The notes under the pieces were generated by a model. That model was not told the DNA's origin and did not search any database. It was given only the letters and a program-made list of their open reading frames with translations. This document shows, piece by piece, positions 53,513 through 60,839 of a DNA stretch of 64,000 nucleotides. Location: assembly GCA_016184125.1 (NCBI GenBank), contig JACPDG010000040.1, forward strand, positions 62,001-126,000. The letters are read 5' to 3'. This DNA comes from Candidatus Rokuibacteriota bacterium. GTDB taxonomy: Bacteria; Methylomirabilota; Methylomirabilia; Rokubacteriales; CSP1-6. The first letter of the stretch is position 1. Each line of letters starts with the position of its first letter. The position numbers and the translations under genes are program-made.

Positions 53513-55900
53513 ATGGGCGACTACGCGGTCGTAGGCAAGTCGCTGCCCCGCGTCGACGCGGCGGAGAAGCTCACCGGCGCCGCCCGCTACACGGCGGACG
53601 TGCGCTTGCCCGGCATGCTGCGCGGCAAGATCCTGCGAAGCCCGCTTCCACACGCGCGGATCGTGTCGATCGACACGACGCGCGCGGAGCGGCTGCGCGG
53701 GGTGCATGCGGTGATCATGGGCCGGGACACGGCGGGACTCCGGGTCGCGTTCGTCGACACGCCGAAGTATCCGGCCGACGAGCCGCCCTTCGCGCTGGAC
53801 CGCGTGCGCTACATCGGCGACGAGGTCGCGGCGGTCGCGGCGATCGACGAGGAGACGGCGCGGGAAGCGCTGTCGTTGATCCGCGTCGAGTACGAGCCCC
53901 TGCCCGCGGTCTTCACCGCGGCCGATGCGCTCCGGCCGGAAGCGCCGCTCATCCACGAGTTCGACTACCCGGGCAAGACGATCTGGGAAGACTGGGGCGC
54001 CCGCGGCCGGCCCGCCGGCGACCCGGTGCCGCGCACGAGCAACGTCGCCGCGCGCACCGCCGTCGCGTTCGGCGATGTCGATGCGGGCTTCGCGGCGGCC
54101 TCCCACGTGCGGGAGGACCGCTTCGAGACGGTCCCGGTCGCCCACGCGCCGATGGAGCCGCACGCCGCCGTCGCGTGGTTCGACCCGTCGGGCAAGCTGA
54201 GCATGCACGTGTCGAGCATGGGGATCTTCTACAAGCGCTTCGTCCTCGCCAAGGCGCTCGGCGTGCCGATCAGCCAGGTGCGCATCCACAAGAGCTACGT
54301 GGGCGGCGCCTTCGGCGGCAAGATCGACGTGTTCCCGTACGAGGTGGGCGCCGCCCTGCTCGCGCGGAAGTCGGGGCGGCCGGTTCTCATCGAGCTCTCC
54401 CGGGAGGAATCGCTGACGGCGACGCGCATGGACTTCCACGCGAACGTGCGCGTGAAGACCGGCGTCGATCGCGACGGCCTCATCACCGCGCAGGACATCC
54501 AGGTCATCGTCGACACGGGCGCCTACCGCGGCAGTGGTCCGGTCGTGGTCTTCCTCTGCTACTCGTACAACATTCCCGTCTACCGGGTGCCCGCGCTTCG
54601 TTACGAGGGCCTCGCCGTCTACACGAACAATCCGGTGAAGGGCCCGAAACGCGGCCATGGCGCGCCGTTCATCCGCTTCGCGGTCGACTCGCACATGGAC
54701 ATGCTGGCCGAAGATCTCGGCATCGACATGGTCGAGCTGATGCGCCGGAACGCGCGCGACCGGGGCGAGGTGATGCCGACGAGCGGCGACACGCTGAGGA
54801 GCTGCGGGCTCAAGGACGCCCTCGCCGCGGCGGCTCGCGACGGCCAGTGGGCGGCGCGCCGGCGGCGCACCGACTGGAGGAGCTCGGAGCGGTACAGGCG
54901 CGGCGTCGGCATGTCGGCGTGCTCGATGTTCAGCGGCTCGCCGTATTACCCGTTCGGCTCCGCCGCGGTCATCAAGCTCCACGACGACGGCGGCGCGACG
55001 CTCTTCGCGGGCACGGTGGAGATGGGCCAGGGCTCGGAGACGACGCTCTCGCAGATCGCCGCCGAGGAGCTCGGCGTGCCGCTCGACGACATCCGGATCG
55101 TGTCGGGCGACACGGAGCTGACGCCGATCGAGTTCGGCAGCTTTCTGTCCGGCGGCGCGTTCGTCACCGGCAAAGCGGTCCGCCTCGCAGCCGCCGATGC
55201 CAAGCGCCAGCTCTTCGAGATGGCGGCGCGGCTGCTCGAGGCCGACGTGCGAGACCTCGAGGCGCGCGACAAGCGCATCTCGGTGCAGGGGGCGCCGCAC
55301 CGCTCGCTCACGTACGCCGAGATCATCGCGCTCAGCGTCAAGCACGCGAGCGGCGATCCCATCATCGGCAAGGGCTCGGTCAAGAGCGTCCCGGATGCCG
55401 AGCTCCACCCGAGCCTCAGCACCGCGCGCGGGCGATGGACGGAGGCGTACGGCTTCGCGGCTCAGCTCGCGGAGGTCGAGGTCGACACCTGGACCGGCAC
55501 GGTCGAGGTCCGGCGGCTCGTCACCTACCACGATTGCGGATTCCCGCTGAATCCCCAGGTCGTGGAGGGGCAGATCGAGGGGTGCGTGTCGATGGCGCTC
55601 GGGCAAACCCTCCAAGAGCGCATCGATCTGCGTCAGGGCCAGGTCTTCAATCCCGACTTCCTCGGCTACCGGCTGCCGATCACGCACGACATGCCGGCGA
55701 TGGTGAGCGGGATGATCCACAGTGACGAGCCCTATGGCCCGTTCGGCGCCAAGGAAGTCGGCGAGGGCGCCGTCTCCGGTGTCATGGCGGCCGTCGCGAA
55801 CGCGGTCTACGACGCCATCGGGGTCCGCATCACGTCGCTGCCGATCACGCCCGCGAAGGTCATGGCCGGGCTCGATCGCGCCCGCGGCGGGCGGGGGTAA
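53513..55900 (+). CDS. hcrA: 4-hydroxybenzoyl-CoA reductase-type molybdenum subunit (alpha)
   Basis: 795 residues, molybdopterin-binding subunit. Seen: VGKSLPRVDAAEKLTGAARY, GGAFGGKIDVFPYEVGAALL, VEMGQGSETTLSQIAAEELG, and the C-terminal GPFGAKEVGEGAVSGVMAAV with the active-site Glu. Together with the Fe-S loop in the beta subunit it makes a three-subunit 4-hydroxybenzoyl-CoA reductase or a close relative acting on another aryl-CoA. GGAGGAGCGGGC precedes the ATG. XdhC follows 6 nt later. Confidence 0.88.
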   Translation: MGDYAVVGKSLPRVDAAEKLTGAARYTADVRLPGMLRGKILRSPLPHARIVSIDTTRAERLRGVHAVIMGRDTAGLRVAFVDTPKYPADEPPFALDRVRYIGDEVAAVAAIDEETAREALSLIRVEYEPLPAVFTAADALRPEAPLIHEFDYPGKTIWEDWGARGRPAGDPVPRTSNVAARTAVAFGDVDAGFAAASHVREDRFETVPVAHAPMEPHAAVAWFDPSGKLSMHVSSMGIFYKRFVLAKALGVPISQVRIHKSYVGGAFGGKIDVFPYEVGAALLARKSGRPVLIELSREESLTATRMDFHANVRVKTGVDRDGLITAQDIQVIVDTGAYRGSGPVVVFLCYSYNIPVYRVPALRYEGLAVYTNNPVKGPKRGHGAPFIRFAVDSHMDMLAEDLGIDMVELMRRNARDRGEVMPTSGDTLRSCGLKDALAAAARDGQWAARRRRTDWRSSERYRRGVGMSACSMFSGSPYYPFGSAAVIKLHDDGGATLFAGTVEMGQGSETTLSQIAAEELGVPLDDIRIVSGDTELTPIEFGSFLSGGAFVTGKAVRLAAADAKRQLFEMAARLLEADVRDLEARDKRISVQGAPHRSLTYAEIIALSVKHASGDPIIGKGSVKSVPDAELHPSLSTARGRWTEAYGFAAQLAEVEVDTWTGTVEVRRLVTYHDCGFPLNPQVVEGQIEGCVSMALGQTLQERIDLRQGQVFNPDFLGYRLPITHDMPAMVSGMIHSDEPYGPFGAKEVGEGAVSGVMAAVANAVYDAIGVRITSLPITPAKVMAGLDRARGGRG

Positions 55901-55906
55901 GACTCC

Positions 55907-57151
55907 ATGGACGCCTTCTGGGAGCGCCTTGCCGAGCTGGCCCGCAGGGGCGAGCCGGTGGTGACCGCGGTGATCGTCCGCGCGCGGGGCGCCACGCCCC
56001 GCGGGGTCGGGGCGCGCATGATCGTCCGCGCCGACGGAGCCGTGCTCGGGAGCGTCGGCGGCGGATGCGGCGAGGCGCGCGTCGTCGCCGAGGCGGCCGC
56101 CGTGCGGCTGGACGGCCGGCCACGGTTTGCCGTGCTCGATCTCACGGGCGAGATGAACGACCAGAGCCCGACGCACTGCGGCGGCGTCATGGACGTCTTC
56201 ATCGAGCGCTTCGATCGCGACGCGGCGGCCCCGGCCGGCCTCGGTCGCTGCGACGCGCTCGACACGATCCTCGACGCGCGTGCCGCGGGGGATCACGTCG
56301 CGCAGGCGCTCGTCGTCGCGAACCCGCGCGGCGTGGCCGGCATCCCGGCCGGCGCCCGCTGGATCGTCACGGCCGACGGTCGCGTGCTCGGCGCGGCACC
56401 GCCGGAGCTGACGGCGGCGCTCGGCGAGGTCGGGCGGACCGCGCTCGGCGCGAACCGCTCGCATCGGCTCGGGCTCGTCCGGCAAGACGGCGCCTGGGCC
56501 GTGGCACGCGGAGACGACGGCGCGGTCAACGTCTTCGTCGAGACGATCCCGCCTCGGCCCGCGCTGATCGTCGTCGGCGCCGGACACATCGCGGTCCCGC
56601 TCGTCGCGATCGCGAAGCAGCTCGACTTCCACGTCACGGTCGTCGACGATCGGCCGGCGTTCGCGAGTCGCGACCGCTTTCCCGGGGCCGATCGGATCGT
56701 GGCCGCCGCGATCGGCCAGACGCTCCGCGACCTCGCGATCGGGCCGGCGAGCCACGTCGTGCTCGTCACGCGCGATCACCAGCACGACGAGGCGGCGCTC
56801 TCGGCGGTGATCGATCGCGGGCCGGCCTACATCGGCATGATCGGGAGCCGCCGGCGCGTGCGCGAGGTCTTCCGCCACCTCCGCGCGGCCGGCGTGCCGG
56901 ACGATCGGATCGAGCGGGTGCACGCGCCCATCGGCCTCAGCATCGGCGCCGAGTCGCCGGCGGAGATCGCGGTGGCGATCGTCGCCGAGATCGTCCAGGT
57001 GCGACGCGCGCCGGTCGGCGAGCGGCCGGCGCGAGCCCGCGAGGTGAGCTTGCCACTGCGGGAGGCCGAGGAGCGGCCCGGGTTTCCCGGGGCGGTCCGA
57101 GGGGAGGGGGATGTGGGGGGCCATGTCGGAGCCCCCCACCCGATCGGGTGA
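55907..57151 (+). CDS. xdhC: XdhC-family molybdenum cofactor insertion protein
   Basis: 414 residues. XdhC proteins bind molybdenum cofactor, promote its sulfuration and insert it into xanthine-dehydrogenase-type enzymes. Seen: the N-terminal RGATPRGVGARMIV and GSVGGGCGEARVV, and a C-terminal Rossmann part (LIVVGAGHIAVPLVAIAKQL, RDHQHDEAALSAV, IGMIGSRRRVREV). The native end is near EIVQVRRAPVGERP; the last 38 or so residues (SLPLREAEERPGFPG onward) are encoded by a GB1 unit. Confidence 0.9.
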   Translation: MDAFWERLAELARRGEPVVTAVIVRARGATPRGVGARMIVRADGAVLGSVGGGCGEARVVAEAAAVRLDGRPRFAVLDLTGEMNDQSPTHCGGVMDVFIERFDRDAAAPAGLGRCDALDTILDARAAGDHVAQALVVANPRGVAGIPAGARWIVTADGRVLGAAPPELTAALGEVGRTALGANRSHRLGLVRQDGAWAVARGDDGAVNVFVETIPPRPALIVVGAGHIAVPLVAIAKQLDFHVTVVDDRPAFASRDRFPGADRIVAAAIGQTLRDLAIGPASHVVLVTRDHQHDEAALSAVIDRGPAYIGMIGSRRRVREVFRHLRAAGVPDDRIERVHAPIGLSIGAESPAEIAVAIVAEIVQVRRAPVGERPARAREVSLPLREAEERPGFPGAVRGEGDVGGHVGAPHPIG

Positions 57152-57195
57152 GCTTGCCACTGCGGGAGGCCGAGGAGCGGCCCGGGTTTCCCGGG
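57043..57195 (+). repeat. GB1 repeat with a 49-bp direct repeat (xdhC / yqeB boundary)
   Basis: A complete unit followed by a second unit cut after its stem. The tail plus stem of both is an exact 49-bp direct repeat (57043-57091 and 57147-57195), while head ATGTGGGGGG...CCCCCCAC lies between. The first tail ends xdhC; the GTG of the second tail starts the next gene. Confidence 0.9.
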
Positions 57196-57981
57196 CTCGT
57201 CCTCGTCAAGGGCGCGGGAGACCTGGCCACCGGGTGCGCGGTGCGCCTGGCGCGGTGCGGCTTCGCGCTCGTCATGACGGAACTGGCGAATCCGACGACG
57301 CTGCGCCGTACCGTAGCGTTCTCCGAGGCCGTCCACGACGCCGAGGCCGTCGTGGAGGGCGTGCGCGCGCGCCGGGCTCGCGACACGGCCGAGGCGCGCG
57401 GAATCGTCGCGAGCGGCGACGTCGCCGTCCTGGTCGACCCCGAGGGCCGCGCGGTCGCCGAGCTCGAACCGGGGGTCGTGGTGGATGCGCGCATGGCCAA
57501 GCGAAATCTCGGGACGTCGCGGCGGGAGGCGCCGATCGTCATCGGTCTCGGCCCCGGCTTCTCCGCCGGCGACGAGGTGCATGCCGTCGTCGAGACGAAC
57601 CGCGGCCATGCGCTCGGCTCGGTGGTCCTCGCCGGCGAAGCGGAGCCCAACACCGGCGTCCCGGGCGAGATCGCCGGTTATGACGTCGAGCGGCTCCTCC
57701 GGGCGCCCGTGGCCGGCAGGCTCTCCGCCCGCCGGCGGATCGCGGATCGTGTCGACGCGGGCGACGTCGTGGCGGAGGTCGAGGGGGAACCCGTCCGCGC
57801 GCAGATCGCCGGAGTCCTCCGGGGGCTCGTCCGCGACGCCAGCGTCGTGCGCCGGGGGCAGAAGATCGGCGACGTCGACCCGCGGGCCCGGCGCGAGCAC
57901 TGCTTCACCGTCTCGGACAAGGCGCGGGCGGTCGCTGGCGGCGTGCTCGAGGCGATGCTCTACCTGTCCCGCCGCGGGTAG
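57148..57981 (+). CDS. yqeB: YqeB/EF2563-type molybdenum hydroxylase accessory protein
   Basis: 277 residues. This family accompanies molybdenum hydroxylases, some of them selenium-dependent. Seen: LVKGAGDLATGCAVRLARCG (Rossmann), the VVDARMAKRN region, IGLGPGFSAGDEVHAVVETN, and a C-terminal domain with GEIAGYDVERLLRAP. Homologues start near VLVKGAGDLAT; the first 16 residues here are encoded by the GB1 tail, whose GTG overlaps the xdhC stop. A selenium link is not shown by the sequence. Confidence 0.85.
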   Translation: MSLPLREAEERPGFPGLVLVKGAGDLATGCAVRLARCGFALVMTELANPTTLRRTVAFSEAVHDAEAVVEGVRARRARDTAEARGIVASGDVAVLVDPEGRAVAELEPGVVVDARMAKRNLGTSRREAPIVIGLGPGFSAGDEVHAVVETNRGHALGSVVLAGEAEPNTGVPGEIAGYDVERLLRAPVAGRLSARRRIADRVDAGDVVAEVEGEPVRAQIAGVLRGLVRDASVVRRGQKIGDVDPRARREHCFTVSDKARAVAGGVLEAMLYLSRRG

Positions 57982-58145
57982 ACCACGAACCCGTCGGTGG
58001 AACGCCGGAGGCTGCCGGCGACGACCCGGGCGACGCGCGGGTCGTCGAGCGCCAGATCGGCGAGCGCCGCGGCGGCTCGCGAGCGCGCGTCGTCCTCGAC
58101 CTTGTTGACGAAGACTGCGGCGAGCCAGCCAGAGTAAGGAGGCAC
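57960..58145 (-). CDS. Small hypothetical ORF opposite the operon (61 aa)
   Basis: Minus-strand frame starting GTG at 58145: PPYSGWLAAVFVNKVEDDAR, then ALADLALDDPRVARVVAGSL. Third codon positions are almost all G or C, as in real genes here, and it fills the 166-base gap between yqeB and the ligase gene, overlapping yqeB by 22 nt. No ribosome site is seen and the family is unknown. It may be a real antisense or convergent gene, or a remnant. Confidence 0.35.
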   Translation of the reverse strand: MPPYSGWLAAVFVNKVEDDARSRAAAALADLALDDPRVARVVAGSLRRSTDGFVVYPRRDR

Positions 58146-58147
58146 GC

Positions 58148-59662
58148 ATGACGAACGCGGTGTCGTTCCTCCTCGACCAGGCGATCGCGGACGGGCACGG
58201 AGGGCGCGTCGCGATCGACACCCCCGAGGCGAGCATCACGTACGCGGAGCTCGGCGAGCTCGTCAACCGCACCGGCAACGCGCTGCGGGAGATGGGCGTG
58301 GAGCCCGAGCAGCGGGTGGGGATCCTGCTCCCCGACGGCGTGGAGTGGGTGGCGACGTTCCTCGGCGCGATGCGCATCGGTGCGGTGGCCGTGCCGCTCA
58401 ACACGCGACTTCAGCCGGCCGAGTGGGCCGCGCTGCTGGCGGACAGCCGCGCCAGGGTCGTCGTCGCCGACGCGGCCGCCGCGAAGGCGCTGCTCGACGA
58501 CGCGGACCGCCTGCCGCACCTGCGGGTCATCGCGGCGTCGTCGAGCCTCGCCGAGGTGCGGGCGTCCGTCTCGCCGCACGCCGCCGCCGAACCGGTCTCC
58601 CCCGACGCGATGGCGTTCTGGCTCTACACCTCGGGCACGACGGGGTTCCCGAAGGCGGCGGTCCACTGTCACCGCGATCTCACCGTGGGGCACCACTACG
58701 GCGTGGAGGTGCTGGGGGCGACGTCCGAAGACCGCGTGTTCGCGACGTCGAAGCTCTTCTTCGCGTACGCGCTCGGCAACGTGCTGGCGATCCCCCTGAC
58801 GGTGCGCGCGCGCGCCTACCTCGCCCCCGCGTGGCCCGAGCCCGAGAGCGTGCTCGGCGTGCTCCGCGACTGGCGGCCGACGCTCTTCTTCTCGGTGCCG
58901 ACGGTGTACGCGCGGCTCCTGCGCGCGGAGCTGCCGCGCGACGCCTTCGCCGGCGTGCGCCACTGCGTCTCCGCCGGCGAACGGCTGCCCGCCGAGCTGT
59001 ACACGGCGTGGCGCGAGCGGTTCGGCGCCGAGATCCTCGACGGGCTCGGGGCGACGGAGACGATCTTCATGGTCCTGTCGAACCGGCCGAGCCGGAGCCG
59101 CCCGGGCTCCTCGGGGAAACCGGTTCCGGGCAGCGAGGTCCGCCTGGCCGACGCCGAGGGGCGCGAGGTCGCCGACGGAGAAGAGGGCGTGCTGCACGTC
59201 CGCACGCCCTCGACCAGCCCGTTCTACTGGGAGCGGATCGATCAGTCGCGGCGAACGTTCCTCGGCGACTGGTTCCGCACCGGCGACGTGTACGTCCGCG
59301 ACGCCGACGGCTACTACCACCACCGCGGACGCAGCGACGACCTCTTCAAGGTCGCCGGGATGTGGGTCGCGCCGACCGACGTCGAGACGGTGCTCCTCGC
59401 GCATCCCGCGGTCGCCGAGGCCGGTGTCGTCGGCGTGGAGGAGGTGAGCGGGCTCGTGAAGCCGTTCGGATTCGTGGTGCCGAAGGACGGCGCCGCGGCC
59501 GGGCTCGTCGAAGAGCTGACGGCGCTCGCCGGCAAGCGACTGCCGTCGCACCAGCGGCCGCGGCGGATCGTCGTCGTCCCCGAGCTGCCGCGTACTGCGA
59601 CGGGCAAGCTCCAGCGGTTCCGGCTCCGGGAGATGGTCGCCGCCGCGAACGCGAGCGGGTGA
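58148..59662 (+). CDS. Benzoate-CoA ligase family AMP-forming acyl-CoA synthetase
   Basis: 504 residues. Adenylate-forming enzyme that activates an aromatic acid to its CoA thioester with ATP. Seen: A3 motif LYTSGTTGFPKAAVH, the A5 motif DGLGATETIFMVLSN (benzoate-CoA ligase type), A7/A8 WFRTGDVYVRDADGYYHHRG and the catalytic lysine in PRTATGKLQRF. With the reductase upstream, 4-hydroxybenzoate or a related acid is a plausible substrate. AAGGAGGCACGC precedes the ATG. Confidence 0.9.
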   Translation: MTNAVSFLLDQAIADGHGGRVAIDTPEASITYAELGELVNRTGNALREMGVEPEQRVGILLPDGVEWVATFLGAMRIGAVAVPLNTRLQPAEWAALLADSRARVVVADAAAAKALLDDADRLPHLRVIAASSSLAEVRASVSPHAAAEPVSPDAMAFWLYTSGTTGFPKAAVHCHRDLTVGHHYGVEVLGATSEDRVFATSKLFFAYALGNVLAIPLTVRARAYLAPAWPEPESVLGVLRDWRPTLFFSVPTVYARLLRAELPRDAFAGVRHCVSAGERLPAELYTAWRERFGAEILDGLGATETIFMVLSNRPSRSRPGSSGKPVPGSEVRLADAEGREVADGEEGVLHVRTPSTSPFYWERIDQSRRTFLGDWFRTGDVYVRDADGYYHHRGRSDDLFKVAGMWVAPTDVETVLLAHPAVAEAGVVGVEEVSGLVKPFGFVVPKDGAAAGLVEELTALAGKRLPSHQRPRRIVVVPELPRTATGKLQRFRLREMVAAANASG

Positions 59663-59697
59663 ATGGTGGAGCACACCTGTAGTCTCGTGGGCAGAGC

Positions 59698-59781
59698 ATG
59701 GACACACAGGACATCGACCAGCCGTTGACGAAGCTCGGCCTGGCGGTCCCGCCTGCGGACCGCGGCAGGAAGATCCTGTGA
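59698..59781 (+). CDS. 27-residue ORF before the dioxygenase gene
   Basis: MDTQDIDQPLTKLGLAVPPA then DRGRKIL. Good codon bias, and its TGA overlaps the GTG start of the dioxygenase, so the two would be coupled. Could be a leader peptide or a remnant of a longer gene. Only AGAG as ribosome site. Confidence 0.35.
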   Translation: MDTQDIDQPLTKLGLAVPPADRGRKIL

Positions 59782-60611
59782 GCCTCGTGGGCGCGTACCT
59801 CACCGTGCACACGCCGCGCTACTGCACGTACGACGCGGCGTTCGCGGGAAAGCTCGCGCACCCCGACTTCCGGGCGGTGCGCGACGGCATGATCGAGCAG
59901 GGCCGGCACGTCGCCGCGATGCGCCCCGACGTCCTCGTGCTGAACTCGTGTCACCTCATCGCGACGTTTCCGACGGTGGTGGACGGCACGCCGCGCCATC
60001 GAGGCGTCCTCACGGCGCAGGAGGCGCCGGAGCTCATCCACGGCGTCGCGTACGACTTCCCGGGCGATTACGAGCTGGCCGCGGCGATCATCGACCGGGG
60101 CCGCGCGGCCGGCCTCCCGTGCGTCCTCGCGAACGACGTGCACTACCCGCTCGACTACGGAACCGTGATGCCGCTCGTCTGTTACCTCGACAGGACGCAG
60201 ACCGTCCCGGTCGTGCCGGTGTCGGTGTGCCTGGCCGCGGGCCTCCAGGAATCCTTCGCCTGGGGCCGCCACATCGCAGAGGCGGTGGCCGCGCTCGGGC
60301 GTCGGGCGGCCTTCGTCGCGAGCGGCAGCGTCTCGCACAAGCTCGTGCGGGGCCCCGAGAAGTGGCCGAGCGCGGCGGATCAGGAGCTGGACCACCGTCT
60401 CGCGCGGCTCCTCGCCGACGGCCGCTACGACGAGGCGTGGACGTGGCTGCCGGAGTACGCGGCGGCGACCGAGCCCGAGATGAGCGGACGGCACCTGGCG
60501 ATGCTGCTCGGCGCGATGATCGCGTCGGGCCGGCCGTACGCGGCCACCGTGCACGCCTACGGGCCGTCCTCGGGGAGCGGGAACTACGTCGTCTCGCTGT
60601 CGGCCGCGTAG
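59778..60611 (+). CDS. LigB-type (class III) extradiol dioxygenase-like protein
   Basis: 277 residues of the LigB fold. Seen: LVGAYLTVHTPRYC, VLVLNSCHLIATFPTVVDGT, VAYDFPGDYELA, NDVHYPLDYGTVMPLVCYL, FVASGSVSHKL, and MLLGAMIASGRPYAATVHAY. Class III enzymes open catechol-type rings using Fe(II). In the family, the NDVHYPLDYGT region usually reads DHGT; the His-to-Tyr change in that stretch may mean the metal is bound differently. GTG start overlaps the small upstream ORF. Confidence 0.82.
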   Translation: MSLVGAYLTVHTPRYCTYDAAFAGKLAHPDFRAVRDGMIEQGRHVAAMRPDVLVLNSCHLIATFPTVVDGTPRHRGVLTAQEAPELIHGVAYDFPGDYELAAAIIDRGRAAGLPCVLANDVHYPLDYGTVMPLVCYLDRTQTVPVVPVSVCLAAGLQESFAWGRHIAEAVAALGRRAAFVASGSVSHKLVRGPEKWPSAADQELDHRLARLLADGRYDEAWTWLPEYAAATEPEMSGRHLAMLLGAMIASGRPYAATVHAYGPSSGSGNYVVSLSAA

Positions 60612-60724
60612 CCGTCGTCGGGGGCGCCGATCACGGGCCGAACGGTGGTCTCCCGTCGGTCACACCGGGGCTCGAGGCGCCGGCCTCCGTTTCGGCAACA
60701 GTGTTCTCGAGGGCGATCGGCTTC

Positions 60725-60754
60725 TGGACGGTCCTATGGGCACTTTGCTAGAAT
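60725..60754 (+). promoter_or_regulatory. Candidate promoter of the Liv-type transporter operon
   Basis: TGGACG, 18-nt spacer and TAGAAT (60749-60754) in the 228-base spacer before the substrate-binding protein. The -10 is good and the -35 weak. Nothing else is recognised in the spacer. Confidence 0.5.
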
Positions 60755-60839
60755 CCCGGCCCACATCGGTCGACCTCGCCGGCCGCAGCGCTGAGAGAGG
60801 TCCCGGGCGGGTTGCAGGCGGGGAGAGAAGGAGGACATC

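Noticed and set aside
53375-57160. Very long minus-strand frame (over 1200 codons) opposite hcrA and xdhC
   Set aside because: A shadow of GC-rich codon bias in the real plus-strand genes; composition is Arg/Asp/His-rich with no recognisable domain.
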